Positions 6,847 through 16,513 of a stretch of 55,622 nucleotides of DNA are shown here, in pieces; position 1 is the stretch's first letter; each line of letters begins with the position of its first letter. The DNA is taken from positions 1 through 55,622 of the forward strand of contig NZ_CAMYOM010000019.1 in the NCBI RefSeq assembly GCF_947260015.1, given 5' to 3'. A program made the translations under genes and the position numbers. A model generated the notes under the pieces. The model saw only the letters and a program-made list of their open reading frames with translations, searched no databases and was not told the DNA's origin. The DNA comes from an uncultured Eudoraea sp. (GTDB lineage Bacteria; Bacteroidota; Bacteroidia; Flavobacteriales; Flavobacteriaceae).

Positions 6847-6864
6847 TGATTGTTTGGAGTTTTG

Positions 6865-6892
6865 TTGTTGGAGTTTTTATAGATTACTTTTG
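6865..6892 (+). promoter_or_regulatory. Putative sigma-A-type promoter upstream of the LolC/E-like gene
   Basis: A TTG at 6865-6867 is followed after 17 bp by TACTTTTG (6885-6892), a full match to the Bacteroidota TTG-N17-19-TAnnTTTG consensus. It would give a leader of about 110 nt to the permease gene at 7011. Confidence 0.45.
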
Positions 6893-7010
6893 ATAGATTA
6901 TTAGGCCAAATTTTTAAGGATAGCAGGGCTATGGTTTAAAATTTTAACGACCTAGTACGCAAAAGGAATCACAAAAAAGCATTGAATTAAATTTCAAATA
7001 ATCACTTAAC

Positions 7011-8216
7011 TTGAATTTTCCCTTCTATATAGCAAAAAGATACCTTCGCTCCAGGAGCAGTCAGAATGCGGTTAACATCATAAATTTTATCACCTTCCTG
7101 GTGATCGTCATAGGGTCTGCGGCTCTTTTTATTGTATTATCGGGCTTTTCCGGACTTAAAACCTTTAGCATTTCCTTTAGCAACATCTTTGATCCCGACT
7201 TAAAAGCGACCGCGCAAAACGGGAAATTTTTTACTCTTGGCCCTGAAGAGGAACAAAAGCTATTGGAGATAGCCGGGGTGGTTTCCTATTCAAAGGAATT
7301 GGAAGAGCAGGTATATCTTACGCATAAACAAAAAAGTTGTGTGGCTTACATAAAAGGAGTGGATACTGCCTATAGGATAGCTACACAAGTTGATAGCACC
7401 ATTTACTGGGGGAATTGGGCCCTGAAGAACCAGCAGACCGTTGTGGGCCTGGGGATTGCCAGTTTGCTTGGCCTAACCATAAACGATTATCAGGATCCGT
7501 TACGGATACTGGCACCTAAACCGGGAAAAGGATCGCTCACTCAACAGGACCTGCGTGCAAAACCCTATAACGATATGCCGGTAGTGGTAAGCGGTGTTTA
7601 CGCCATTGAAGAAAACCTGGATAAAAAATACGTCTTTACACAACTGGCCCTGGCCCAGGTAATCCTCGAAAAAGACAATACCCAAATCTCCGGGATTAAT
7701 TTTAGTCTTGACCCCCTGGCTGATGTTGCCGATGTCCGAAACCAGATCACGTCCGTACTTGGCGACAAAATACTGCTAAAAAACAGGCGGCAGCTCAACA
7801 CTGCGCTGTATCGCATGCTAAATACAGAAAACCTGGCCACCTATTTAATTTTTACCCTGGTTTTAATCATTGCCTTATTTAATGTAGTGGGAGCAATTAT
7901 CATGATGATTCTGGACAAGCAGCAGAATTCCAAAACCCTCTACAATCTTGGAGCTACGATCAGAGAATTGCGGCGTATCTATTTTGTCCAGGGAGTACTG
8001 GTAACCAGCTTTGGTGGAATTATAGGCTTGTTTCTCGCTTCCCTGCTTATTTGGTCGCAGTTGGCTTTTGGGTGGTTAAAAATAACACCCTCTTTGGCTT
8101 ATCCGGTGGAATACAAACTAATGAATGTGTTGGTAGTTCTGGCAACTATTGTGGTATTAGGCATTATTGCCTCTAAAATTGCCAGCAGCAGGGTTACCAA
8201 AAAACTACTTGCCTGA
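7011..8216 (+). CDS. LolC/LolE-type ABC transporter permease (FtsX/MacB family)
   Basis: 401 residues with four membrane spans, at about 22-46, 275-302, 325-350 and 370-392. A large periplasmic domain lies between spans 1 and 2, the topology of LolC/E-type permeases that release lipoproteins from the inner membrane. The N-terminus (FPFYIAKRYLRSRSSQNAVNIIN) and the TLYNLGATIRELRRIYFVQG coupling helix are characteristic. The start is a TTG at 7011-7013: an in-frame TAA lies four codons upstream and the homologous N-terminus begins exactly here. No ATPase gene is adjacent. It ends base-to-base with dusB, which converges on it. Confidence 0.85.
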   Translation: MNFPFYIAKRYLRSRSSQNAVNIINFITFLVIVIGSAALFIVLSGFSGLKTFSISFSNIFDPDLKATAQNGKFFTLGPEEEQKLLEIAGVVSYSKELEEQVYLTHKQKSCVAYIKGVDTAYRIATQVDSTIYWGNWALKNQQTVVGLGIASLLGLTINDYQDPLRILAPKPGKGSLTQQDLRAKPYNDMPVVVSGVYAIEENLDKKYVFTQLALAQVILEKDNTQISGINFSLDPLADVADVRNQITSVLGDKILLKNRRQLNTALYRMLNTENLATYLIFTLVLIIALFNVVGAIIMMILDKQQNSKTLYNLGATIRELRRIYFVQGVLVTSFGGIIGLFLASLLIWSQLAFGWLKITPSLAYPVEYKLMNVLVVLATIVVLGIIASKIASSRVTKKLLA

Positions 8217-9209
8217 TTATACAAACTGATAGTTTCCAAATTTCTCCTGCACCTCATCAAAGGCGGCAAAAACATCCGGTGCCTCATCACTGGTCACCAT
8301 TTTCATCCGGTATTCCTTAAAGTTGGGTATTCCTTTAAAATAATTGGTGTAATGCCTGCGGGTTTCAAAAACACCCAGCTTCTCCCCTTTCCAGTCAATT
8401 GCCATCTGCAAATGCCTTCTGGCGGCCTCTACCCGTTCTTCCATGGTAGGAGGTGCAAGCTGTGACCCTGTTTTCAGGTAGTGTTTTACTTCCTTAAAAA
8501 ACCAGGGGTAGCCAATACTTGCACGGCCAATCATGGCGCCGTCCAGTCCGTATTCATCACGCATTAGCCTGGCTGCTTCCGGCGTATCAATATCCCCATT
8601 ACCAAAAACGGGAATATGCATTCTCGGATTGTTTTTTACCTCAGCAATAGGCCTCCAGTCTGCACTGCCTTTATACATCTGTGCCCGGGTTCTCCCGTGA
8701 ATAGAAATAGCCTTACAGCCCACATCCTGAAGCCGTTCTGCCACCTCAACAATTTTTATGGATTTGTCATCCCAACCCAATCTGGTTTTAACGGTAACAG
8801 GCAAGTGGGTATGTTTAACCATAGCCTCGGTAAGAGAGACCATTAAATCAATATCTTTTAAAATACCTGCACCCGCGCCTTTACTTACTACTTTTTTTAC
8901 AGGACAGCCAAAGTTTATATCGATAATATCCGGTTTGGATTTCTCTACGATCTCTACGGAACGCAACATGGAATCCAGGTTTGCGCCAAAAATTTGAATC
9001 CCCACGGGCCGCTCTTTTTCATAAATATCGAGCTTCATAACGCTTTTGGCTGCATCGCGTATAAGGCCTTCGGAAGAAATAAACTCGGTATACACCAAAT
9101 CTGCCCCCTGCTCCTTGCAAAGTGCACGAAAAGGAGGGTCACTCACATCCTCCATGGGAGCGAGTAATAGGGGAAATTCCGGCAGAACTATGTCACCAAT
9201 TTTTGGCAT
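8217..9209 (-). CDS. dusB: tRNA-dihydrouridine synthase DusB
   Basis: 330 residues. A flavin-dependent enzyme that reduces specific uridines in tRNA. The N-terminal FMN barrel has LLLAPMEDVSDPPFR, then DINFGCPVKKVVSKGAGAG (catalytic cysteine in GCP), VKTRLGWDD, ISIHGRTRAQMYKG, PVFGNGDI and MIGRASIGYPWFF. A helical C-terminal domain carries ETRRHYTNYFKG. All standard motifs are present. The stop codon lies directly next to the stop of the convergent permease gene, leaving no room for a terminator between them. Confidence 0.93.
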   Translation of the reverse strand: MPKIGDIVLPEFPLLLAPMEDVSDPPFRALCKEQGADLVYTEFISSEGLIRDAAKSVMKLDIYEKERPVGIQIFGANLDSMLRSVEIVEKSKPDIIDINFGCPVKKVVSKGAGAGILKDIDLMVSLTEAMVKHTHLPVTVKTRLGWDDKSIKIVEVAERLQDVGCKAISIHGRTRAQMYKGSADWRPIAEVKNNPRMHIPVFGNGDIDTPEAARLMRDEYGLDGAMIGRASIGYPWFFKEVKHYLKTGSQLAPPTMEERVEAARRHLQMAIDWKGEKLGVFETRRHYTNYFKGIPNFKEYRMKMVTSDEAPDVFAAFDEVQEKFGNYQFV

Positions 9210-9262
9210 CTGGTATCTTTTAGCGCGACAAAATTAAAAATAAAGAAGGAACTAAAGGGTAT

Positions 9263-11674
9263 TTATTCGTTATCAAGTCGTTGTAACTCGCTTTTCTTTA
9301 TGTTGCGATCCGTTTTACTAAGTCGGTAATTCCCCAGATTATAGATAAAGCCCAACCTTATAAACTGTGTTTCCGTGTTCTCTTTAAAAGAATTATCCTG
9401 ATTGGCGTAGCGCGTAACAAACAGTGAATTGGCCCTGTTTAAGAGGTCTTCGGTTAAAAGGGAAATCACCGCCCTGTTGTCCCATAAAGACTTACGCAAT
9501 CCAACATTCAGCACGATGCGCTCAGAGACCTCATAGGAACCAAACAAAAACCCGCTTAAATAGGTCAAAGAAACTTCCCCGGTAAAACTCCTGTCCTTAG
9601 AGAGTGTAAAAGAGTTATTCAGATACCCGTAATAACCGGTCACCTTGTTGGTATACGTATCAATAGCACTTTCCACGGCCAAAAAGGTCTCGTCTTCATA
9701 AAAAAGGGAGTTGTAAAAATACAGGACCCAAAATGGGGTGACAGAAGTAGAAATTGTAAAATCCAGTCCATAAGAGGTGCTCGATTGCACATTCTGTTTG
9801 ATCTGTCTTAAGGTCTGATTTTGATTGTCCTGAAAACTTAATCTACTTATATATCGTCCATTATCTCTGTAGTACAAGTCTATGAAATAGGTGTCCTTGA
9901 TGGATAGATTTAAATTAAAATTATGGCTGAAATTAGGGACTAAGTTCGGGTTCCCTTCAAAGAAATTATTTTCGTTGAGAAAATACCGGAATGGGTTCAG
10001 GTCTGAATATTTAGGGCGGGTAAGCTTCCTGCTATAATCAAAGGTAAGGCTGTGATCTGCGCCAAATTTCCGGGTAAGGAAAAGGGACGGGAAAAGTTCA
10101 AAGTAGTTCTGTGTGTTGATCTGCAACAAAGTTTCTGAATTCGATTCTATGTTGGTTTGTTCCGCCCTCAGGCCAAGTTTAAGAGACCATTTCTCCCAAT
10201 CCTGAGAAAGACTGGCATAGCCGGCGAAAACCCCTTCCCGGTATTTAAAATTATCCGACAAGGCAATATCAAAAGGGGGTTGATTGTCATTTACATCAAA
10301 ATAATCAATCCCACTATTCGTATTAATCCAAGAGCCTTTGAGTCCGGTCTCAAAACTGCCGGATTTTATTGGCGTATAAAAATCTACCTGCCCCGTAAAA
10401 ATATTGATGTCCTGAAGGGCGTCTGTAGAAAAAGTAAAATTTCGTATAAAGGCCCCGGAGGGATCAAAATAATCGCTGGATCCTTGTTGCAACCGTGATA
10501 ATTCATAGTAAGTATAGTGTGCATTGGCCTTTATTGTTGCTCCCTCTTTCTTCAGCTTACGATCATAATTGAGATCAAAGGAAAGGTTTGTTAAGTCATC
10601 TTCAACAGCGCTATTGGTTTGCATTGTGGAATCGAGCACTCCTGAGCCGTTCCGCATTTCGGTATCCAGCCTATTTACAAATCGTTTATTTGGGGAAAAG
10701 CTAAGGTTGGATGTGAAATTTAACAGATCGCGCTCGCTCGGTTTGTAATCCAGGATCAAATTCACCTGCTGGTCCTGAGAACGTGTAGTTTGATCTAATA
10801 ACGTATTCCAGGCGGCAAATACATCCCCTTGATCATTAATAAAATTAATATGGCTATCTGCTTTTTTAATCTCTTTTCTTGGATTGATTACATAATTTGC
10901 AAAAATTCCAACTTTGTCATTTTTGAAATAATGACTGGTACCAAAGCTGTATTTAGGATAGAAGGCCTGTGTATATTGTCCTCTAAGGTTTCCCTTATAG
11001 CCTGGTACTACATTTTCTTTGGTGCGGATATTGACAATGGACGCATCTGTAGCTTCATAACTGGCAGGAGGATTCGGGATCACTTCTACTGAGGAAATAA
11101 TATCTCCTGAAAGCCCCTTTAAAAATTCCTGGATTTCGGTTTCGGATAGTTGCACTTTACGATCATTGAGATAAACTGTCGCCGGTCGCCCTCTAATTTC
11201 CAAAGCGTCCTGTACAATAATGACCCCGGGGGCATTACGGAGAACATCCCAGCTGCTTCCTTCACCAACTACCGTATTTTCAACATTAAAAATAATCCGG
11301 TCCGCCTTTCGTTCTATAGTCGGTTTCTGGCCGGTTACAACCACCTCATTCAACCATTCGCTATCGGGCTCCAATACAAGAGCGCCAATTTTTATATTTC
11401 GTTTTATTTCCAGTGGAACCAATGTAGATTTATATCCGAAGTATCTTGCCTGCAAATAGTATACGTCTTCCGGAATCCCTTTTAAGTTAAAGCGCCCCGA
11501 GTCATCTGCGGAAATTCCATTTACCTGGGTATTATCCAATGCTTTCAGGAGTATTACGTTTGCAAATGGAATTGGTTTCCCCTCTGTATCCCTTACAGAT
11601 CCGGTTACCTCAAAGGTCTGACCGGCCATGGCTAAGGGTAATATTCCTAAGAAGAATAGTACGGGGAATCTCAC
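9263..11674 (-). CDS. Outer-membrane beta-barrel receptor-like protein (TonB-dependent-receptor-related, carboxypeptidase-regulatory-like N-terminus)
   Basis: 803 residues. A signal peptide covers residues 1-17 (PLAMAGQ cleavage region). A CarboxypepD-regulatory-like beta-sandwich follows at about 20-100 (VTGSVRDTEGKPIPFANVILL), then a plug-like region at about 110-215 (VVVTGQKPTIERKADRIIF, DALEIRGRPATVYLNDRKV), and a long barrel with alternating aromatic strands. It belongs to the outer-membrane barrel family 3 group common in Bacteroidota rather than to classical SusC. The ligand is unknown, and no SusD, transport or sensor gene is adjacent. Its gene is monocistronic by spacing. Confidence 0.8.
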   Translation of the reverse strand: MRFPVLFFLGILPLAMAGQTFEVTGSVRDTEGKPIPFANVILLKALDNTQVNGISADDSGRFNLKGIPEDVYYLQARYFGYKSTLVPLEIKRNIKIGALVLEPDSEWLNEVVVTGQKPTIERKADRIIFNVENTVVGEGSSWDVLRNAPGVIIVQDALEIRGRPATVYLNDRKVQLSETEIQEFLKGLSGDIISSVEVIPNPPASYEATDASIVNIRTKENVVPGYKGNLRGQYTQAFYPKYSFGTSHYFKNDKVGIFANYVINPRKEIKKADSHINFINDQGDVFAAWNTLLDQTTRSQDQQVNLILDYKPSERDLLNFTSNLSFSPNKRFVNRLDTEMRNGSGVLDSTMQTNSAVEDDLTNLSFDLNYDRKLKKEGATIKANAHYTYYELSRLQQGSSDYFDPSGAFIRNFTFSTDALQDINIFTGQVDFYTPIKSGSFETGLKGSWINTNSGIDYFDVNDNQPPFDIALSDNFKYREGVFAGYASLSQDWEKWSLKLGLRAEQTNIESNSETLLQINTQNYFELFPSLFLTRKFGADHSLTFDYSRKLTRPKYSDLNPFRYFLNENNFFEGNPNLVPNFSHNFNLNLSIKDTYFIDLYYRDNGRYISRLSFQDNQNQTLRQIKQNVQSSTSYGLDFTISTSVTPFWVLYFYNSLFYEDETFLAVESAIDTYTNKVTGYYGYLNNSFTLSKDRSFTGEVSLTYLSGFLFGSYEVSERIVLNVGLRKSLWDNRAVISLLTEDLLNRANSLFVTRYANQDNSFKENTETQFIRLGFIYNLGNYRLSKTDRNIKKSELQRLDNE

Positions 11675-11861
11675 AGATTGGTAGGTTTAGTCGGTAAAGC
11701 TATTAAATAATTTACTTTATTTACAAAAAAAAGGAAGCTATTACATCTGGCTGTCTTTTTGGTTTGCCCCGGACCATTGCGCGCAATTCTTTACACCTTT
11801 TACCGGATATGGCTGGTTGCCCAAACAGCGGGGCCTTTTAATTGGTACAATTATGTGGAAA

Positions 11862-13085
11862 TCAGAATGTGATTGGCTTTTTAAGTGTTTGGTCATTGCG
11901 CAATACCCGCACTGAGGTTGTATCGCCAGGTTCAAAAGTGGACAGGGCGCGCATATAGCTCATCATATCAACAACAGTACTATCCCCTAGTTGTATGACA
12001 ATATCTCCTTTCTGTAAACCTGCTTTTTGAGCAGGTTTTTCTTCGCTTATTCCATCAATGCGCATGCCTTTCCCATCAAACAGATAATCAGGGACTACAC
12101 CAAGCGTCACTTTAAATCTAGGCACTTCTTCGCTTTCATTTTTGGTTTTTCTGAATGCCAGCTTATTATCGTCATCCAATTCTACAACAAGGCTTAACAA
12201 ATAGGAACTTATCTGCCGCATCCCATCATAATTCAATTTCTCTGCATCATCTGAGGGCCTGTGATAATCTTCATGCTGTCCTGTAAAAAAATGTAAGACC
12301 GGGATATCTTGCAAATAGAAAGAGGTATGATCAGATGGGCCCACGCCCGATTCGTTTAACACCAATTTAAACCCTGAATTAGACGCATTTAATACTTGTG
12401 GCCAGATTGGAGAAGTCCCGGTGCCACTAACCGAAAGTGTTTTGTCTTCCCTTAGCCTGCCCACCATGTCCAGGTTAAACATATAAGCAACCTCTTTCAG
12501 ATCGAGAGTAGGGTTTTTTGTAAAAAAATTGGAGCCTAATAGTCCCATTTCCTCACCGGAAAAAGTAATAAACAGATAGTTATTGGAAAGTTCCCGGCCC
12601 TTGATCTTATTTGCCAAATCCAGGAGTACCGCCACGCCGCTGGCATTATCATCTGCCCCATTGTGCACCTCTGGTTCACCTCTGTGCAGCGAGCCTTCCC
12701 CTCCGGTTCCCAAATGGTCATAATGAGCGCCAATCACTACGGTATTTGAAGACTTATTATCTATAAAACCAATAACATTAGTCCCGGTTATTGTGCTGTC
12801 ACCTGCATTTTGAAAAGTTGTTTGTTGATGCGGGTCTTTCTTTGGTTTAAATGTAAAGGTCTGGTAATATGTTCCTGCATTGCCTTTGGGCTCCAGCCCC
12901 ATTTCAACCATTAGTCCCCTTATATAATCTGCAGCCTTCAGTTCTTCTTCTGTCCCGGTTTCCCTGCCTTTAAAATCGTCACTTGCCAGGACCTGAACCT
13001 CTTCTTCCATGGTGGGTATTTTAGGTTGTTCAGTTTTACATCCAAAGGCAAGTATAAAAAATACACTAATAATTATTTTTTTCAT
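11862..13085 (-). CDS. M28-family metallopeptidase lipoprotein with C-terminal PDZ domain
   Basis: 407 residues. The lipobox AFGC places the lipidated Cys at residue 16. An M28 aminopeptidase-type catalytic domain carries the two-zinc ligand set: GAHYDHLG, NGADDNASGVA, FSGEEMGLLGS, FNLDMVGR and EDYHRPSDD. A PDZ domain fills the C-terminus (residues about 320-407; KPAQKAGLQKGDIVIQLGD), a common arrangement in Bacteroidota periplasmic or surface peptidases. It is expected to remove N-terminal residues from peptides outside the cytoplasm. It is divergent from the TolB-like lipoprotein gene with 38 bp between their starts, so the two may be co-regulated. Confidence 0.88.
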   Translation of the reverse strand: MKKIIISVFFILAFGCKTEQPKIPTMEEEVQVLASDDFKGRETGTEEELKAADYIRGLMVEMGLEPKGNAGTYYQTFTFKPKKDPHQQTTFQNAGDSTITGTNVIGFIDNKSSNTVVIGAHYDHLGTGGEGSLHRGEPEVHNGADDNASGVAVLLDLANKIKGRELSNNYLFITFSGEEMGLLGSNFFTKNPTLDLKEVAYMFNLDMVGRLREDKTLSVSGTGTSPIWPQVLNASNSGFKLVLNESGVGPSDHTSFYLQDIPVLHFFTGQHEDYHRPSDDAEKLNYDGMRQISSYLLSLVVELDDDNKLAFRKTKNESEEVPRFKVTLGVVPDYLFDGKGMRIDGISEEKPAQKAGLQKGDIVIQLGDSTVVDMMSYMRALSTFEPGDTTSVRVLRNDQTLKKPITF

Positions 13086-13123
13086 CAGTTTTGCATTTAA
13101 TTTGGCACAAAATTAATCATCCT

Positions 13124-14230
13124 ATGAAAACTTTGGTGTACTTCTTTATTTTATTACTGTTTTTTGGTTGCAAAACCGATTCCAAAGAACCAATTCCGGC
13201 TAAGGAAAAACCCGACTCCATTATGGCTGGTACAGATACCCTGATCTATAAAGAAGAAAAGCACTTTAAGTCTATTCGCCAGGTCACTTTTGGCGGGGAC
13301 AACGCTGAAGCCTATTGGAGTTTTGACGATAGAAAACTTGTTTTTCAGTCAAACAATCCCGGCTGGGAATTGCAGTGCGACCAGATGTTTCTTATGAATG
13401 CTGAGGAGACTTTCAAGGATAGCAAACCCCCCATGATAAGTACAGGAATGGGGCGCACTACCTGTGCCTATTTTCTTCCTGATAACGAGCATATCGTATA
13501 CGCTTCCACACACTTAGTCAAGAAAGAATGCCCTGAAGTTCCGCTGCGCAAGGACGGGAAATACGTTTGGCCGGTATATGATTCCTTCGACATATTTGTG
13601 GCTGATCTAAAAGGGAATCTTGTTACTCAACTTACTGACGAACCGGGCTATGATGCGGAAGCTACTGTTTCTCCTCAGGGAGATAAAATAGTGTTTACTT
13701 CTACAAGAAGTGGGGACCTTGAATTGTATACCATGAATTTAGATGGTACAGACGTTTTACAAATAACAGATGAGTTGGGTTATGACGGAGGTGCCTTTTT
13801 CTCTCCGGATGGCACAAAAATTATTTTCCGTGCTTCCAGGCCAAAAACCGATGAAGCAATAACCGAATATAAAGATTTACTTGCCAGGGGGTTGGTACAA
13901 CCCACAGAAATGGAACTTTATATTTGCAATTCTGACGGCAGTGATTTAAAGCAACTAACTTTTCTTGGTAATGCCAACTGGAGTCCTTTCTTTCATCCTT
14001 CAGGGGAAAAGATTCTATTTTCCAGTAATTTTGAGGCCGAAAAAGGCTTTCCTTTTAATCTCTATCTTATTGATATAGATGGAAAGAATTTGGAACGGGT
14101 TACACATGGAAAAACTTTTGATGCTTTTCCGGTATTTTCCAATAATGGCAAATTTTTGGTTTTTTCGAGTAACCGTAATAATGGCGGAACCCGCGATACC
14201 AATTTGTTTATTGCCGAGTGGCAGGATTAA
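13124..14230 (+). CDS. TolB-like PD40 beta-propeller lipoprotein
   Basis: 368 residues from the ATG at 13124. I prefer this over the in-frame ATG at 13091 because MKTLVYFFILLLFFGCKTDS is a complete lipoprotein signal (lipobox LFFGC). The body has WD40-like PD40 repeats: ATVSPQGDKIVFTSTRSGD, AFFSPDGTKIIFRASRP, PFFHPSGEKILFSSN and PVFSNNGKFLVFSSNRN. Such propellers act as periplasmic or surface interaction modules or as peptidase accessory domains. No enzyme motif is visible. The divergent M28 peptidase gene is the only contextual hint. Confidence 0.8.
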   Translation: MKTLVYFFILLLFFGCKTDSKEPIPAKEKPDSIMAGTDTLIYKEEKHFKSIRQVTFGGDNAEAYWSFDDRKLVFQSNNPGWELQCDQMFLMNAEETFKDSKPPMISTGMGRTTCAYFLPDNEHIVYASTHLVKKECPEVPLRKDGKYVWPVYDSFDIFVADLKGNLVTQLTDEPGYDAEATVSPQGDKIVFTSTRSGDLELYTMNLDGTDVLQITDELGYDGGAFFSPDGTKIIFRASRPKTDEAITEYKDLLARGLVQPTEMELYICNSDGSDLKQLTFLGNANWSPFFHPSGEKILFSSNFEAEKGFPFNLYLIDIDGKNLERVTHGKTFDAFPVFSNNGKFLVFSSNRNNGGTRDTNLFIAEWQD

Positions 14231-14244
14231 GAAGCAGAAAACTG

Positions 14245-14252
14245 TATCTTTG
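14245..14252 (+). promoter_or_regulatory. -7 element of lepA (TATCTTTG)
   Basis: TATCTTTG matches TAnnTTTG exactly and lies 31 bp before the lepA ATG. No TTG is seen at the expected -33 distance, so the site is only moderately supported. Confidence 0.35.
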
Positions 14253-14282
14253 CAGCCAATTTGAAATAGCCGGACTAAGAAA

Positions 14283-16079
14283 ATGAAGCACATTCGTAAT
14301 TTCTGTATTATAGCCCATATAGACCATGGCAAGAGTACTTTGGCAGACAGGCTGTTAGATTTTACAGGCTCTGTTACGGAACGGGAAAAAAAAGAACAAC
14401 TTCTGGATAATATGGATCTGGAACGTGAACGTGGAATTACCATTAAGAGTCATGCTATTCAAATGGAATACGAATATGAAGGCGAGGCATATATTCTTAA
14501 TTTAATAGATACTCCCGGTCATGTGGATTTCTCCTATGAAGTGTCGCGCTCAATAGCGGCATGTGAAGGTGCTCTTTTGGTGGTTGATGCGGCCCAGAGC
14601 ATACAGGCGCAAACCATTTCTAACCTTTATCTGGCTCTGGAAAATGATCTTGAAATTATTCCGGTTTTAAATAAGGTGGATCTACCCAGTGCCAATCAGG
14701 AAGAAGTAACAGATGATATTGTAGCATTATTAGGGTGTAAACCTGAAGATGTAATCCCGGCAAGTGCTAAAACAGGCATTGGTATCGGAGCTATTTTAAC
14801 TGCTATTATTGATCGTATTCCTCCTCCAAAAGGGAACGTAGATGAGCCGTTACAGGCCCTGGTTTTCGATTCTGTTTATAATTCATTCAGGGGGGTGGAA
14901 ACCTATTTTAAAGTTATTAACGGTGTTATCACAAAAGGTCAGAAAATTAAGTTTGTTGCTACAGGCAAGACTTATTTTGCTGATGAAGTAGGCACTCTGA
15001 AACTTACACAGGAACCTAAGCCCAGTATTAAAGCGGGAGATGTTGGCTACGTGATTACAGGAATAAAGGAGGCGCGGGAAGTAAAGGTTGGGGATACCAT
15101 TACTGATGCAGTCAATCCAACCAAAAACGCTATTGCTGGTTTTGAAGATGTAAAACCAATGGTATTTGCCGGTATTTACCCCGTAGATACAGAGGATTAC
15201 GAAGAACTGCGCTCCTCTATGGAAAAATTGCAGCTCAATGATGCTTCTTTAGTGTTTGTTCCGGAAAGCAGTGCGGCTCTCGGTTTTGGTTTTCGATGTG
15301 GTTTTCTTGGAATGCTGCATATGGAGATTATACAGGAGCGGTTAGAAAGGGAATTTGATATGACGGTCATCACTACGGTACCAAACGTTAGTTATCATGC
15401 CTTTACCACAAAAAATCCGGATGTTCCATTGATTGTTAATAACCCGAGCGACCTTCCGGATCCTTCAACCGTTGCAAGGGTTGAAGAGCCTTATATAAAG
15501 GCCACAATAATTACCAAATCAGATTTTGTAGGAAATGTAATGTCTCTTTGTATTGATAAGAGGGGGCAAATTACCAATCAGACGTATCTGACTACGGAAC
15601 GTGTTGAACTAAATTTTGACATGCCCCTTGCAGAGATCGTATTTGATTTTTACGACAGGCTTAAAACAGTTTCTAAAGGCTATGCCTCATTTGATTATTC
15701 TCCTATTGGCATGCGGGTATCTAAACTGGTACGTGTTGATATTTTGCTGAATGCGCAACCCGTTGATGCCTTATCTGCCCTTGTCCATTATGACAATGCA
15801 CACTATATAGGCAAAAGAATGTGTGAAAAATTAAAGGAATTAATTCCAAGGCAACAGTTCGATATTCCAATACAGGCTGCCATTGGCGCCAAAATTATTT
15901 CCAGGGAAACCATTAAAGCACTGCGAAAAGACGTAACCGCCAAGTGTTATGGTGGCGATATTTCAAGGAAACGAAAACTGTTGGAAAAACAAAAGAAAGG
16001 TAAAAAACGCATGCGGCAGGTAGGCAATGTTGAAATACCTCAGCAAGCGTTTATGGCTGTTCTTAAATTGAACGACTAG
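14283..16079 (+). CDS. lepA: Elongation factor 4 (LepA), back-translocating GTPase
   Basis: 598 residues, full family length. The ribosome-associated GTPase has a P-loop [10 protein letters not shown], switch [20 protein letters not shown] and SAKTG. EF4-specific C-terminal features include [15 protein letters not shown] and a basic tail ([20 protein letters not shown]). It starts at the ATG at 14283 ([15 protein letters not shown]), the usual N-terminus. Transcription probably begins from the -7 element 31 bp upstream. Confidence 0.96.
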   Translation: MKHIRNFCIIAHIDHGKSTLADRLLDFTGSVTEREKKEQLLDNMDLERERGITIKSHAIQMEYEYEGEAYILNLIDTPGHVDFSYEVSRSIAACEGALLVVDAAQSIQAQTISNLYLALENDLEIIPVLNKVDLPSANQEEVTDDIVALLGCKPEDVIPASAKTGIGIGAILTAIIDRIPPPKGNVDEPLQALVFDSVYNSFRGVETYFKVINGVITKGQKIKFVATGKTYFADEVGTLKLTQEPKPSIKAGDVGYVITGIKEAREVKVGDTITDAVNPTKNAIAGFEDVKPMVFAGIYPVDTEDYEELRSSMEKLQLNDASLVFVPESSAALGFGFRCGFLGMLHMEIIQERLEREFDMTVITTVPNVSYHAFTTKNPDVPLIVNNPSDLPDPSTVARVEEPYIKATIITKSDFVGNVMSLCIDKRGQITNQTYLTTERVELNFDMPLAEIVFDFYDRLKTVSKGYASFDYSPIGMRVSKLVRVDILLNAQPVDALSALVHYDNAHYIGKRMCEKLKELIPRQQFDIPIQAAIGAKIISRETIKALRKDVTAKCYGGDISRKRKLLEKQKKGKKRMRQVGNVEIPQQAFMAVLKLND

Positions 16080-16168
16080 TTTTCTTCTTTTTACTTAGAT
16101 TATTTGTAGGAAAATACAATAATTTTGAATCCGTTTAGTTAATAGATATAGTTTAAAATTCCCCATAA

Positions 16169-16402
16169 ATGACGACTTATATTGCTGAATTTAAAGCTGC
16201 CCATAAGACTATACAGATACTGCAGCATTCCGTTTTTACCTGGAAACAAGAAGGCGGTGAAATTGACCCTGAATTACTCCAGGGTAAGATAAAAAGAGAG
16301 TCCTCAATTCATTTTTACAACTTACTGGCAGGCGAAAAACACAATGTTACTTTAGAAGACATTTCTGTAGAAATTACTAAAACTGCCCCATTTAATGGTT
16401 AA
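16169..16402 (+). CDS. Small protein of unknown function downstream of lepA
   Basis: 77 residues with an ordinary soluble composition: an N-terminal beta/alpha stretch (YIAEFKAAHKTIQILQHSV), an acidic middle and a C-terminal strand (DISVEITKTAPFN). There are no membrane spans and no motif I recognise. It begins 89 bp after lepA on the same strand. The ATG follows a short AT-rich spacer. Composition and length look like a real gene rather than a shadow, because no gene lies on the other strand here. Confidence 0.5.
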   Translation: MTTYIAEFKAAHKTIQILQHSVFTWKQEGGEIDPELLQGKIKRESSIHFYNLLAGEKHNVTLEDISVEITKTAPFNG

Positions 16403-16513
16403 TTCAAATTTTTGATATTCCCTGAAGCCTGCTGCCAGACAGTGGATTTCTGGTTCAAATAGATTTTATGAATTCGAAAGTTTCAAAATCACAGGCTTAG
16501 CATGCTTCCTGAT

